Shown here: piece by piece, positions 1 to 13,920 of the stretch
Numbering within the stretch: the first letter of the stretch is position 1
Layout: each line of letters starts with the position of its first letter
DNA from: Montifringilla adamsi
Lineage: Eukaryota; Chordata; Aves; Passeriformes; Passeridae
DNA: 64,000 nucleotides
NCBI GenBank assembly: GCA_017590115.1
Contig: JAGGNK010003336.1
Span: forward strand, 434,001 to 498,000
Direction: 5' to 3'
Program-made: the position numbers and the translations under genes
Notes under the pieces: model-generated
What the model was told of the DNA's origin: nothing
The model's database searches: none
What the model saw: the letters and a program-made list of their open reading frames with translations, nothing else

Positions 1-932
1 TGTTTCCTGGGAGCTTCTGTTCCAAATGCTGTTTAACCTTTCCCTCCTGGTTCAGTTTAGCTCTGTGGTGACAACTTCTTTCCAAGCCTCCCAAATGCAA
101 ACTTTCAGACAGCTACAGAGGAGTTGTTTTTGCACATTGGAAAATCAGACTGATTCCCACATCATCCCATCCTTTCAGAGACTGCCTTTTTTGGTCATTT
201 GAATCAAGCACAATTACAGAGTTATTGCAGAGCATTAGTGCAAACATGACCCAGCCCCAAACAGCTTCCAATGGGAGTGATGAGACCCAGCTAATCCCAA
301 ATACATGCAGCCTGCCATTATGCATACATGACTAAAGAGACTTTTACTTCACTCGTTCTTAATTTATTATTTGTGCTGCTAGCAACAGAATGTTGCCAAG
401 ACGTCAATTATGTTTCATTTTATAAATCAAACTAATTGAGAACCAGATGCAATCTGAGTGAAAAAGATCTGAGGTCAGTGTTGTGCACCATATGCACGAC
501 AGTGCTTACTCATGATGAGGGAATGGATTGGACAGCTGTGAATTTTCCTGCTGTAGGAGTCTCATCAAGCTCAGTAGTGTAACATCCTTAGATCTCTTTT
601 CCAGTTTATTGCATTAATTTCATAATAAATCTGAAGAAGAGTGAGTAAGGGATAAAAGGTTGTGAAAACAAAACAGGAGAGCAAAAGAATTTGGTCAGTA
701 AGTTAGCTTGAAAATCTGTCCGGTTTAGTAATAACATGGAACATGGATGAAAGAAATAGCAGAGAAGAACAAATTGAATCTTCAGTGTGACTTAATTTCA
801 GACATATAATGGGAAAATAGACATTAAATCAAGGTTTCAAGACTGAATTGCTTATCAGGCAGAAGGGTGGTGTTCTTACTGAGTGCACTAACAGCAGTAA
901 GATCTGCAGTACCAGCTCCTTGGAATTTATCC
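1..932. other. CDH8 intron, unique AT-rich sequence
   Basis: No exon, RNA gene or recognisable repeat is visible here. The stretch is taken as intron because it lies upstream of the first recognisable cadherin exon at 15356 and no cadherin-like exon was seen before it. Short exons without long open frames could be missed by eye. Confidence 0.5.
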
Positions 933-933
933 A

Positions 934-1180
934 TGGGCAGGGCCTGAGCCCAGGAGCTGCCCCTGCCCAGGAGGCAGAACTGCTGCCCTGGGCAGTGCCA
1001 GCCCTGAGCAGATGGGGCAGAGAGGCTGTGCAGTCTCCTCCCTGGGGACATTGCAGAGCCACAGGGACACACTGCTGTGCCTGTGCTCTGGGATGGCCCT
1101 GCTGGAGCAGGGAGGTGGCACCAGAGCAGCCCCCGTGGGCCCTTCCTAACCCATCCTGGGATTCTATGAAACATTGCTCC
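934..1180 (+). mobile_element. CR1 LINE fragment, 3' end, sense
   Basis: A GC-rich island in AT-rich intron. It resembles the 3' part of avian CR1 elements: a 'cctggggacattgcag' block, then 'ctgctggagcagggaggtgg', then a 'cccttcctaaccc' motif, and a terminal 'gggattctatga' matching the CR1 tail octamer. It is 5'-truncated and non-coding. About 214 bp are nearly identical to 60995-61208. Open frames on both strands here come from GC-rich composition and are not genes. Confidence 0.75.
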
Positions 1181-1676
1181 ATCAGCCTTTAATCAAAGGT
1201 TCCCTGAGTGCACTAATTCCTTAAAAACTCACAGCACCCATGATTATGATATTCTAGGACTTTGGAAGTATTTCATAGTAGTATTTATAGCTAAGTGAAT
1301 ATATAATATTTGGAGATAAATTTCCAGGTTTTTAATCAGCTACCTTCTGAAAGAGTTCAGAGATTTCTAAGTACCACTTCTGGCTTGATGGGTACATCTG
1401 ATTCCTCCAGGTTTTCTGCAAAAAGCAGTTTCTGTGGTGGAAATGTTCATGGACATTTGCACTGACTATGTTTGATTTCCTGGAAATGGGTTTAATTCTG
1501 AGTAGGAGGAATGATGTTTGAGGCCAAAGGTTCTGGTAGAACTTCTGTCCCATCACCACTTCAATATATTGCCCAGCAGGGTCATATTGCATCTAAGAAG
1601 TTCTTCTGTGTTCACCCCCTGGTTAGCTTTTGTTTTGGTTTGAATATTTGGATTTTATCCCTAGGTACCTGATTGG
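1181..1676. other. Intron, no feature seen
   Basis: AT-rich unique sequence between a CR1 copy and a pyrimidine microsatellite. No exon or repeat was recognised. Confidence 0.45.
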
Positions 1677-1775
1677 TCCTTCCTTCCTTCCTTCCTTCCT
1701 TCCTTCCTTCCTTCCTTCCTTCCCTCCTTCCCTCCTTCCCTCTCCCTTTCTCTCTTTTCTTTCTTTTTTTTTCCC
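1677..1775. repeat. (TTCC)n microsatellite with pyrimidine tract
   Basis: About 15 tandem TTCC units, then degenerate TTCCC and T-rich units ending near 1775. The + strand is almost pure pyrimidine, so length polymorphism is expected. Confidence 0.95.
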
Positions 1776-4700
1776 TTCTCTCCCTGCCTCTTTGTAAATT
1801 TCTTGGTTGCTCTCATTATGGAATATCTCTTTGTTTTATCGTATCCTAAATGCAGACTGTTGAGGAGGAATTAATTTAGTAGTTGCTCTAATTGCATTTT
1901 TGTCAATTAATGAGAAACTAGATAGGAGTCTCATTTTAAACTTTCAGTTGCAGTAAAGATTAAAAGACCACCAACACTGCTCTACTAGAGGAAGAATAAA
2001 AAGGCTAAAAGTGAAAAAAAAATTTAAGCAGGAATCATCACCTATTAACTGTTAATTTTTCCTTTGATTAAGAAAAATCAAATTTTGTCATTATATTTGC
2101 ACATGGATGCTCCATTAAAAATAGAAGGTACTGATTGTTCACACTTAGCCTTAAGGCTTATCTGATTAATTATTACACAACTGACATTATAATGTGAGTT
2201 TAAAAGGCTCAGATCCTGTTCTAATTTGTATCTTGTTTTGAACAAATCCAACAAGTGTTTTACACAAGGAAGGAGTTACTGGTGGAATCACAGTCATTGT
2301 TCCTGCAGGGTGACCCCAACATTGATTTTTATATGAATTCTGTGTCTCTGCATTCTCCTGAGCCTGTCTGGGGTGCTCAAATAAGTTTATATTTTATATT
2401 TTACGTACCCTTTTTATATTTTACATACCCTCCTCCTTACTCGTTTTGAGGAGGTGACTGTTTAAGGGCTGGTTGTATTTCTCTGTCACAGCAAGTACAG
2501 CAGTGACACACTGAAGGAAACAGGCGATTTTTTAATGATTTTTTTACTACAGCTTCTGACATCAACCTTTAGAGAATAAGGGAGACAAAACTTTTTTTGG
2601 GGTGTGGTTTTGTATCACTTAGGTTATTTTCCCATCAACTCCTGATTTTGTAATTTTTATGGGTGATCTTGTTGTAAAATATATCACTTTGTTGGTCTTC
2701 ATTTAATTCTGTCTAATTAGGATGTACTTTATTTGGCAAGCAGCCAGTAATTAGCGACATATTTATGTAATTATTAGCATGTAATATTTATATAATAAAT
2801 CTGCCTAGAAGGCAATGCATTCAGAAGGCAGAGAAGAGGTAGAATACATGATTTGACTGAACACGGGGATCTTACACACTGAGCCAAACGCAGCAAAGAA
2901 ATGAAATGCATCAGTTGACCTGTCTAGTCTGGGGAGAGAGTTTGCATATCCTAAAATGATAGGATGTGCACACTTGGTAATCAGCACTGATTAGAGAGGG
3001 AGTGAAGATGGGCCCCTGTTTGAAGTGAGATAATAAGGCAGCTTGTTAGGGAGAGATAAATAGAACTTGAAGAAAAGGACCAGATGTCTGCTTGATGGCA
3101 CTGAAGAGGAAGAGCTCGTGGGGTCCTCCAAAGGTAACTGATGGATGCTGCAGGAATCAGGGAAGCAGTGGGAGCTCTCTGTCCGTGTTCAGAGAGCAAA
3201 GGCTGAGCCCCCAGCCTGGCCTGACTAACCCTGGGCTCAGACTAGCACACTCCACTCTGGCTGTAGGCTAGGGACTGTGTTCATGCCTAAACAGTAACTC
3301 TGCAGGATTGGGGTTTTTTGTAATCTGACTCTAAGAGCTAAATCAGGAATGAAGTCCTCTTGGTGGAGTTTTGAGTAGAGTTTGGTGTTGAAGTCATAAA
3401 CCTTAAAAGGAGCACCAACAGTAATGTCTGAATGCTGATAAAGTTCTCTGTTCTGTTCTAAGAATATTGGGCTGTCTTGAACATGAACACTGAATTTTTT
3501 CTTCTCTTTAATGACATAACAATTTCACATCACTTTTCGTAAACACAGGTAAAACTTTCTGGCTTTGTGCTGTGTTATGAAATTCTCATTCAGTCTAACC
3601 TAAAACTGAAGCTAAAATAGAGCTTGTTGGAAATAATACAAAATAAAACTAATTCTTGTAGGCTTTTCCAACTTGTTGCTCCCTAACCTTCCTTAGCTGG
3701 GTCCTGTCACTTTCTATAACCTTTTCATCCATTACATGTGACCCTCCTGTAAACTACGCAGTGTTCCCCCAGCGAAGATTAAGACCTTGTGACCTCAGAG
3801 CACTCCACAGGAGTGATGGATTTTTGATTGAGGAATTGTTCTGGAGTTTGGAACACTTCTGTTTAGCTTGGCTATGTTTCCTGTATGAATTTGGATAAAA
3901 CTTTTAATCACTGTGCTGCTGTTGTGCTGTGCAAACACTGCAGAGCTGTGAAAAGTGGGACTGGTAAAGGCTGAGAGTTTCAGGAGTGCTCTAAGGGAGG
4001 GAAATTTTGGATTCTTCTGGAAGTCCCAGAGAGGAAACATGAGGAATGTGCTTGTCAGGGGAGGAGATGGTGGAGCCCAGTCTGATGGCAGCTGGTATCT
4101 TTGATATGAACTCCAATACTGAGTACAGAGGGAGGTAGTTTAGACTCAGTTCTGCCTCTGACATCTCCTTCTGTATCATCTTTATCTAATCCACATTGTT
4201 ATGGCTTCTTTGTACTAATATTTTCTATTTCTAAATGAGAAAAAAATTATAACAAATCAACTTTTTCTTGTTTTGTGCCTTTTTTTGTGCTAACAGACAA
4301 GATCAAAAGATGTAGTTGCTAAAAACTTTATAGAGTTCTAATACAGTCTGTCTAGCAGAACCACTTGCTTCAAAAATTCATTTGTAGACTGTAGCTTTTT
4401 CTAAATGAAAATTATTTTTCTTACATATTTTCCTTTTTTTTTTTTTTTTTTTTTTTCCAGTAAGGAAACATAACTTTCTCAAAGTGTCTATTGGGTTTTT
4501 TCTGCTCACCTTTTTGACTTTATATGTTTTTTCTTCATGATCACAGAGGTCTTTTTGGCATATTGAGATGTATTTTCCTCTGGCAGTAGAATCCCCATCT
4601 CTTCTAATATTTTTATGTGATCATGCTTTGTATTTTTATTGCAGCTTCTGCCTAAACACTTCACTTGTACTTTATCAGACTCTTCATCACAAATTAGAAG

Positions 4701-4854
4701 ACAACAAGGAACCATTTGCAAGGTGCTCTCTTGGCTTACAGATTATATATTTATACCTCATAACTTCTCTTCATGGGATGAAGAGAAACACTGAATAAGA
4801 TGTCTTTTGTTTTGTCACAGCTATATTTTGATTGTAAATACAAATGTTTTACTA
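1776..4854. other. Intron, mostly unique; 23-nt T run near its end
   Basis: No coding or RNA feature recognised. A T homopolymer runs from 4434 to 4456. Scattered short open frames show no recognisable protein. The moderately GC-rich piece at about 2990-3240 is unassigned. Confidence 0.45.
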
Positions 4855-4997
4855 TTTTTAGAACTCCCATCCTTGGAGATATTCAGAAGGCAGCTGGACA
4901 AGGTCCTGGGCTCTGGGTAGCTGTGGTGAGCAGGGTTGGACCAGGTGACCTCTGGAGGTCCTTTCCCACCTCACTCAACTGTGATTCCATGAGAACT
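4855..4997 (+). mobile_element. CR1 LINE 3' fragment, sense
   Basis: The sequence follows the classic CR1 3' end: 'cttggagatattcagaa', then a 'tggaccaggtgacctctgg' block, then 'aggtcctttcccacc', ending in 'ctgtgattccatga', a variant of the CR1 octamer tail. It is heavily 5'-truncated, about 140 bp. Confidence 0.85.
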
Positions 4998-7900
4998 CTA
5001 AACAACTTCTGAACTGGTGCTGTAGTTTCATATATTCATAATATATTAACATATATATTCATAATATTCACCCATATTAGCACTGACTTGTTCACATCTC
5101 TGTGGTGAGGCAGAATTCAAGTGCTGACATCTTTCCCTGGCTGCTTCTTTCCAAGTTCTGTGTTGTGTCTTACCATGTACACAGCAAAGGCAGGGTCTTG
5201 CAGTATGTCCTGGGCTTGGAATCTAAATTCAGATGTGTGTGTCTCCTGCTGTGATTCTCCATAATCCAGCTGTGTATCCCCATCTGGAACTTGTGCCCAT
5301 TCCAGGTTTTTTCTATGTAATGTTTTCATGCTGTCCAGAAATATTCCAAAGAGTATCTGGAATGTTTCATTTGAAAACTTCTTCAAGCTATGTATTTTCC
5401 ACTCAATAGAGAGGGAGTCTACTCTATCTATCTACTCTATAGATGGGTAATTGGTTTTTTTTCACTCACTGGAATTCCTTCTCTGGATGCCTTTTTCTCT
5501 TCCCTGCATTTCAAAAGGCCATGAGTATTCCCCCTGGGAATCACGGTGAGAGGTGTGCATGTAATAAGGCATGTGTGAATCCTTTGGGTGTGAGACAGAG
5601 GCCTGAATTACTGCCATTAATGGTCTGATGATAACAAATTGTTATTGTTATATGTAATCTGCATATCAGAATGTCTTCCCAAAGTCATTATCATGCTGCC
5701 TGTGTGCCCAGGGGCAATGTTACACCATAACATTTCAGTCTTTCAAATTACAAAAAGCTAATATAACTCTTGATGACATTTACAAAAATGTATAATGGCA
5801 CTTTTTTCAGGGCTCTCACAGAAATTGTTCTCAGGGAATTTCAAGGGAGTTCTGCATGTATAAGAACTGCAGGATCTGGCACTTTTTACTATCAAAGCCA
5901 CATTTTTTTCTTCAGTGGCACCAGCTCAAGAAAATGTTAAGTCAGAATTGTTTTTAATTTATTTTCTGACTTAAAATGCCCCGGCCAACATAAGCTGTAT
6001 TTAACTTTCAATGCTCTTTGGCAGAGAGTCCACATTCTAAATTTCTTTTCATAGGAAGTAGTTATGTCAGAGTTATAAACCTCTGAAAATTGGCATTTTG
6101 TAATGGAAGTGCTGACAAGACCTTTATTACACCAGTACAAAAAGGCAGCATTCCAATAAATGCTGGTTGCTGTTTTTATAGTCTGCTGGTTGCTTTCTGC
6201 TGCTGTATTTCAAAGTGGACATTATGTAAAAAGTAAGTGGCATAATAGAAATGGTAGGGCTGGAATTTGGCTTTTACTGTTGCAACAAAACTTCAATATG
6301 GTTGATAGGTCTGATTACAGATTTAGTTTTTAAGGGCAAGTGTATGATTTACTGGTAAATTGCTTTAAATCCCTAGCAAGCCCCTGTGTATATTCAGCAC
6401 AGAATTGGAATGGAAAAGGTGATAATCATGGCATGGAGAACTGGATGTTAAATTACTTAAATGGCAAGAACATATCACATCTTACACTCAAAAGGCTGCT
6501 ACTTGAGTTTTATGTTTTTTACTGTGATATTGAGAGTTTACATTGTAAAAAGAAAAATTCACTTCAAACATCCATGATTGTCTTCACAGTCACAAGGTCT
6601 GTGAACTATTCCAGACCTAGAAGTCACTGATGTAAGAATTGGATGATGTGTGTGAAGTGAGGAAGGTGAAGAACATGGCTGGGAGTTCTTGGAACTTTTC
6701 CATCACCTACCAAAATCAGTCTGAATTTCACTGAACCTGGTGGAGATTTAGCTCTACACAGAAGAGAACAGCAGTCAGTGTAATGTTTAAAGCTGTACCT
6801 GTCACTGTGGCCTGAGGGGCTCAGATCCCTGTCTGCCACCACCTTCTCCTCCCACACTGCATTTGTTAAGTAGGTATTCATAGAAAGATTGAGAATCCAT
6901 TATCCCTCCAAAGAAAAGCAGATGGCACAGCCTTGGGACATCTTGGCTTTTTTATTTATCCTTGCAGCATTTTTGTTGGAATCTGGTAATATAGTACTGG
7001 AAAGTTCTTGGTTCAAATGCAAAATATAGGCATTATTTTATCAAAGTGCTGTAAAACACTGTATCACTTTCTGAAACTTTTTGGTTAAAATAACAACAGA
7101 ATAGAATTAGCTAGAATATGTAGATTTCAAAAATGATCCATCAGTCTATGCAAATTGCTGTGTTAATAATGTATTTTTAATGCTGAGCACATTTGACAGC
7201 CATTTCATCTCTCTTTCTAAACCAGAGCTTGGCAAGCTGCATTAATTCTTACACTTTACAGATGTACCATTCAATGCACGTGCCACACAGTGATGTGATC
7301 TGAATGGAGCAAAGCATGTCAAAGCAGTGGCATTATTAGTAAACAGCTTTGTGACTGGCTGCTGGGATACAGGAGAGAAAAGAGGAGGGGCAAAAGCCAG
7401 TACTGGTTTAACGCATCTCACACCTCACTGGCCTGGATTTGCTTCCAATTATGGGAGTGCCAAGCCCAAGTGGCACCAGGGGTTTGGAAGAGATGAATGG
7501 ACAAACCAGAGTCAGTGAGGTTCAGTCAGATGTGCTGGGTGCAGTTCAGACAAGGTGGAGCTTAAACAGACCCAGAACCCAAATTTCCTGCTTTGACTTG
7601 CTCTATGTGTCTGTAAATTGAAAAGAGAGAGAGAGAGGTACCAGGTCCTAATTATTTCTCTACTCCGTTAACAATAAAACTGGTATTATTTCAGACTCAA
7701 TGTGTTCTACATCATTATTTCTTCAGGAAGGATTTTCTGTCCTTTCTTCAATGAGTTAAAAAACCAAGGTACAAAATCCAGGAGTTGCTGCTAGACTGCA
7801 AGGGACCATATAGTTATGTTTGATTGTAGCTCTGCTGGCCTAAAGGTCAAAGGAAAGTTTTAGAATACTTAAGAGACAATTATCTAAAGTTCAGACTTTT

Positions 7901-10900
7901 CCAAAGGAATAGAACTAGAAATTATACAGACTATTATCTAAAGTTCACATTTTCAAAGGAAAAAGGTAGGAGGAAATGCTTATTCATCGTCACTTTGCTG
8001 TTAATTCTTCTGGCTATTTTTTCCTTCTATCAAGAATTTATTTACTACAAGTTCTGTATTACACAGTAGCACTAACATCATTATTCCCCTTTCCAAGAAA
8101 TTTTAACATACGAGAATGATGTATACACAATTAAATATTACTTTGCTCATGATTCAAAATTCCCAGCAGTACTTTTTATTTCTGCAAAGGACTACATGGA
8201 AATGTGTTTAGGTTTTTTTATTCATTAGTTGATTCAGCTGCTCAGTTCTGGCATAAACTGTGATTATTTAAGCCAACTGGTAAAGAGGAGAAAATAATCA
8301 AAGATACAAAATATATGACATTTTCCAATTATTCTTCTACCAATACATTTTCTCACAAGAAACACTTTTTCTTTCTCTGTGTTCTTATTGGTGTTTTAAG
8401 GGATTGCAGAAACTTCAGGTCTATAAAAAAACCAAAAACATTCAAGCATTTGTTAATTTGTCATAGGAATGCTTTGTGAATTACCATTAAATATGCCAGT
8501 AAGGAATGCAACTTGCTATGGGGCAGGAAAGAGAATTTGATCAATCGGCTGAATTTGTATGACAAAAAGTTTTTTCTTCTGAACTTGACGTCTGCTATCA
8601 AATTTGATAGCAATCATCAATCTGCCTTTTTGAAGACATCACAAATTTTTGACATTTATGAAAAGCAGGTCAGTTTGGAATACCTGTGACGACTTCAGTG
8701 CCCATATGCTTTGGCCATCATAAATCAGCAAAAATATACTGTAAAAACCAGCCTCTGTTTATTTTCAGATGATTTTGTAAGCCTTCTGTTTGAACAGAAC
8801 ATTTATGCCTTTACTATACAGATTAGGCAAAGGGTCCTTTTTCTTGTAAACTGCTGCTCAAGAGGATTTTGTTTGAGACAGTCATCAAGGAAGGCCTGGT
8901 ACAGCTGTAAAAAGATACACAACACAGTTGTGTGTATATATAGATATATCAATATACATACATATATATAAATATGTCATCGTAAAAATGTATTTTTTAT
9001 AAATACAGGCATGTTGCAAACACTTGAGTTTAATCATGAAACAAAATTGTTATAGCAGTTCAAATGAAAAAATAGTTGTTTTTTTTCAGCTACTAACTAT
9101 TGCCAAATTTATGACGTACAAACTTATAATTGTACCCTTTTAATCAAATATTCCTTTAAAATGTGTTTCAGCCTAAGGCAGAAAAATAAAATAAAAAAAA
9201 TATCTGCCTTACATGGGTTTCTCATACAGCATATTAATTTCATTCTTTTGGAAGCAGGAAACTGATGCTTCCAACTTGTACTAAAGTGGAGCCTGAAACA
9301 AATAAATCAGTTTTTCAGCTCAGGGCCCATTTGTGAGCAGTGGCTTTTTAAAAGGTGAGCATGGATGAGGGTGTGCTTGGAATTGTCACTTCTGGTTCTT
9401 GTGGTGGACCAGAAAGGAGATCAGGACTATTCTTTCCCAGGGGTTTTGTAATTGCAAAAGGAAAAGAAAGAAATTTCGAAACAAGAGAATTAGAACACGT
9501 GGGACTGTGGGCAGTGACTTGTCTGGGCTGCAGTCACTGGGTTTTTCCTGCAGTGCAATCCTACCAACCTAAAAAGGTGTTATTTGTAAATCTTTTCATA
9601 GAAAGAAAGTATGACTGAGAAATTATTCAAAAAGAATAATGATTAAGGTGACTTATACAGTGACTTGTTGAGACACCTCTGTGTCTCTTGACAGATTTAT
9701 TCTCAGGCTCTAAAAAGGGGATTGGAATCTTGCTATCATCCATCCATTTCTCTGTCATTAGGTTTGAATTCTGAAGAAAAATAAAAATATCAGTGTTCAA
9801 AATGATCTTTTAAAAATCTGAGTTTGACATTGTAAGGTTTCCACTAATGAATATTAACTATTACAAGAGGCACATGCAAATTAATTGTGGTCATTAATGG
9901 TTATACAAAGCTGAAATGGCATCAGCATTCTCTTGAATGTTCGTTTCTAGTGCCTTAGCAGCTGGTTGCTGAGTGTTCTAGAGCTCACATTCCTTCAAAT
10001 GTCATGTGCTCTGGTTTTCTGCTTGTATTTTGTTACTTTTCACTGAAACCTTGATGATAATAATTCAATTGCTTGGTTATTTCAAGTTTGGGGTTTTTAT
10101 TTGGGAATTGATGCTACTTTTGAACAGAGATTGGAGAAGAATGGGCTGTCCCTGTCTTTTCCTTATCAGAAAAAGCAGGGAGTGTCACAGTAAGGATATT
10201 CCTGCTGCTCTTCTACTTGTGTCAAAGAACTCTATTTTACAGAGAATCTGAGATTTAAAAATGTACACAGAATGATAGCTCTAATAAACAGGAAGAAATA
10301 TATATTTCTGTCATTCTGCTGTTTCCAGCAGTAGAGTTTCCAACTAGAATTCCTTCTTCACATAAGTAATATATCCAGCATAGATAAAAACTTCTACCAC
10401 AAAGTCCTTAATACCATTAATTATTTGATCTATGTGAGGACATTATAAAAGGGATAAAAAAAGAAAGACAGAATTCTGTAGGTGTAAGGTAGCACAGCAG
10501 GGAACTCTGCTGATCTCAATGTATTAGAGATTGCAAGGGAATTAAAGAATTACAATAAAGTGTGCAGAAAAAATGACACTTAGATGCAAACTCACTGCTT
10601 CTGATTTTTACTTTTGTTCTTTTATTGTTTGGCTTAAAATTGCAAGATGCATTCTTGCACAAAGTGGGAGATGAAGGGGTTGACTCCTGCCTGCTAATTT
10701 CACATCCTGATTGCTGTTGATGCCATTAAAGTCACTCGTGTCCAGAAAATCCTGACGTAGCTTTGTATTAAAATGATTGCATTTACATTTTCTCAAAATC
10801 ATTCATGCATGAGCCTCAAAAGAGATCTGGGAGATTCGAGAACAGCTGGGGAATGTGCAGAAAGCACTTCGCCCTGGGGTAATTGCTGTGCTTATGCAAA

Positions 10901-11950
10901 CTACCTTTGTCTAGAAACCACACTGGACATCTTTTAAAGACCTTCTGCATTGTCATCCTTTGTTCCAGCTGTGAGGGAGATATTCCCAAAACAGTCCCTT
11001 TCGTGGTTATTTCAAGAATCTGCTTGTAAATTTCAGAGACTGAGAACCAGCCAGGGAGCTGAGCCACCAGGTTTTTTTACATGTAAAAAAGGCAGAAGTG
11101 AGCTCCAGCTCTGAGCTGTATTTGTGCATGCCCAGAGCTGTGTTTCTCTGACCTGACACTGATGCTGTGAGAGTTATTAAGATTTTACACCATTCCCGAA
11201 GGCTGCAGGACAGGATGCAGCTCCTGGTCCATCCTGGGTGGTGGGTCCATCACCAGGGAGAGGGCATTTCACAGGGCTCAGGCATTTCCATGAACTTCTC
11301 CAGCTCCTTCCCCACAGAAGGGCACAGAATTCCTGGAGACTCATTCTGGTGGAAAATGTCAAAGCCCCTCCTGGATGTGCCTCCCTGGCTGGAGAAACAC
11401 TCAGTGGCTCTGTGCCTGTGGCAGACAGCTCAGAGCTCTGTGAGCAGGGAGCTTTGGGGCTTTTCTGCACGTGCTTTTCCTTGTTTTGCTAAAAGCACCC
11501 TGAATAAATAAACAACCTGAGCAATGCCGTACTGAAGGATCAGTGGGTTAATTGGGAAGATGAGGGAAGGTGATTGTCCCCTCTCCTGCTCAGCACCTGC
11601 TGCCAGGTTCGTTCATGCAGCAGTGCTGGAGGTTGTTCCTGGAGGAGATTCCTGATGTTTGTCAGCTCTGAGAGAGCGGAATATCCAGGAGAAAGGAGAA
11701 AGCAGATCAGATAAATCGAGTTTATTGCTGATCAGCTGCTAGGATTTATCTTCAAGTTCTAGGAACCAACTAATATGTCAACCCAGGGAGTCATTGTTCT
11801 TCACTCAAGAGCCACATCTCGAGCTACACCAAGGAATATTTATTTTAAGACATAGCAAGGAAGGGGAAAGTATTTATTGCTAAACAAAATTCCTAAGTCA
11901 AATGGAAGACTTGCCACCCATTGGCAAAACAATTTGGTCATTTCATTTTG
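4998..11950. other. Long intronic stretch, largely unique
   Basis: About 7 kb of AT-rich sequence with no recognised gene. A TA-rich patch lies at 5028-5075 and another at about 8935-8975. An open frame of 89 codons on the minus strand (5117-5386) has unbiased-looking composition but matches no family I recognise and has no clear splice context. A GC-richer patch at about 11200-11500 is unassigned and could be old repeat. Confidence 0.4.
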
Positions 11951-12230
11951 CTTTTTCTATTTTCTGCTTGTTAGTTTCATTTCTTTCCAGGCATAACAGG
12001 TTCACTTTTAGTCAAACATGGTTTCTAACAAAAAACAAGCAAGCAAACAAACAAAGAAAAAACCCCAACCAGAAAAGAAAAAAAAAATTGCTTTTTCTAT
12101 TTTCTGCTTGTTAGTTTCATTTCTTTCCAGGCATAACAGGTTCACTTTTAGTCAAACATGGTTTCTAACAAAAAACAAGCAAGCAAACAAACAAACAAAA
12201 AACCCCAACCAGAAAAGAAAAAAAAAAAAG
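11951..12230. repeat. Tandem duplication, 2 copies of 140 bp
   Basis: The block at 11951-12090 recurs at 12091-12230 with a period of 140 bp and very few differences, mostly in the (CAAA)n and poly-A tail of each copy. Each copy starts 'ctttttctattttctgc' and ends in an A-rich run. The near identity implies a recent duplication or an assembly duplication. The open frame across it is a by-product of A-rich composition. Confidence 0.95.
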
Positions 12231-13848
12231 AACCCCAAACCAAAAAAAAAAACAACTAAACAAGCCATCTGTAAGAAAAGAAAGTTATTCTCTTCTTGTT
12301 GTTTGACATATCTTCTGAATAATTCTGACTGTCCAGCCATTGCAACTTATTTTGCACTTAACTAACAGTTAATATCCCAAATACTTGCATCTCTTTTGCT
12401 TTCTCTCATTACTTCTGAACTTGAATTGATAACCATTACTGGTACCAGGTGGTTTCTTGCACTCAGCAAAACTTCACTGATGAGCACTTTATTTTCTCCA
12501 TTCTCCTCCCTCTCACTTTTTCTGCCCCCTTCTATTTGTCTCTTTAGAGTACACCCTTCCTTTTTTCACTCGGTTATGCTCTGGTTTTGGCTTATTAGAA
12601 TTTTCTGCAGCAGACAGGATGGCAGTGAGCCTCTCAGGAGGAAGGAAGGGATCTGAAGCTGTTCTCAACAAGTGCAGCTTCTCTTTTTTAGTTCCTTCCT
12701 CAAGCAGGTGCCTTCCCTCTTTTGCATATCTGTAAAGTGCAGGGCTGTTGGGCTCAGCAATCAATCCTGTGCTCCAGCTTGGGCAGAGAAGGACTGCAGC
12801 AGGTTCACAGGAAGGAACAGGCTGTATCAGTACAGATTTTAGAGCACTGTGTTATAGAACTGTAAAAGTCTCTGGAGTTCCAATAAATGACTACAGATGT
12901 GACACCTCTGAGTGGGATTTGTCTCAAAGAAAGAGCTGGAAATTGAGCATCATATAGTTATTTTCTCCTTTGAAAGGTTAAAGCAAAAGGATTAAGGATT
13001 CAGCTTATGCTGGGATATTTTTAATTTTGCAGGAGAATGACAGCAGACAGGTGAATTTATTTTACAGTATTTGAAAACAGGGAGGGGTGCTGAGGGGGAA
13101 AAGAAAGCTATAGATCAAAAAAGGAAACTTTTGCACATCACTCTCACTTTGGTAAAGCTCTACACACCCATATTCAGGGAAGCTGAATTTTTCCAACATA
13201 ACTTTTCCCTTTTTGCCCTGCAGAGAACAAGGATGGCACTGGAAGTGGTATAACTTGCACACATATCTTAACACCTCTGGCACACCCAGCCAAGGAGGAG
13301 TGCAGGGTTTGTTCAGTTCCAAATGTGTGGAAGTGAATTGTGTGTTAATTACATGTGTGTTAATTATTGGCTTCAAACACATGTGGCTTTTCCACTGCAG
13401 CACACTGGCACATGTGGCACTGGGTGTCATCGGGGACTTTGGTCCTATTTGAGTTGTCAGAATTCTTAAGAGCGTAGACCTGAAATTTGTCTTCAGTAAA
13501 CACATATGCTTCCTTTCATTTTAAAAAGGGCACAAGGAAGAACTAGACTATTTATTTAGCTCCAGGGTGCCATCAGTTTTGATGTGACTGTTTCCAGCTG
13601 GAATAGATAAAACCTCAGGATTCCTGTGGGGAAAAAAAAAATATTAGGAATACTTTTTGTTCTTCAAAGTGACCATATTTATTCTGCTTTATGAAGGAGT
13701 TAATTTTTAGATTGACCTTCACGTGTTGTATAGTCTAAATTTATGAAAAATACTGAAGTGGTTACATCATCTGCAATATAAATTATAGGAAGAACCTCTC
13801 TAGGCCAAGTAAATGTGATTGGTAGGTGATTCTGCTGTGGAAGGGTTA
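12231..13848. other. Intron, no feature seen
   Basis: A-rich junction up to about 12265, then unique AT-rich sequence. A 147-codon minus-strand open frame at 13062-13505 has no recognisable domain and is judged chance. Confidence 0.4.
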
Positions 13849-13920
13849 GAAAATTATAGAATCACAGACTGTGTGGGAAGGGACCTGATCTTCAGGAGAA
13901 GCCTATTGTCATATGAGCAC
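13849..13920 (-). mobile_element. Short CR1 3' tail fragment, antisense
   Basis: 'aattatagaatcacagac' followed by 'gtgggaagggacct' is the reverse complement of the CR1 3' terminus (octamer tail plus flanking motif). Only about 70 bp is recognisable. Confidence 0.6.

Noticed and set aside
1677..1775. Possible CRISPR-like array
   Set aside because: It is a simple tetranucleotide microsatellite without spacers, in a vertebrate intron.
5117..5386. 89-codon minus-strand open frame with fairly normal amino-acid composition
   Set aside because: No family recognised and no convincing splice-site context; length is within chance for 64 kb. A protein search would decide.
12018..12365. 115-codon Lys/Asn/Gln-rich open frame
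   Set aside because: It is a product of the A-rich tandem duplication; it repeats the same peptide and has no domain.
13062..13505. 147-codon minus-strand open frame
   Set aside because: Longest frame in non-repeat intron, but composition is irregular, no domain is visible and it lies inside the cadherin intron.
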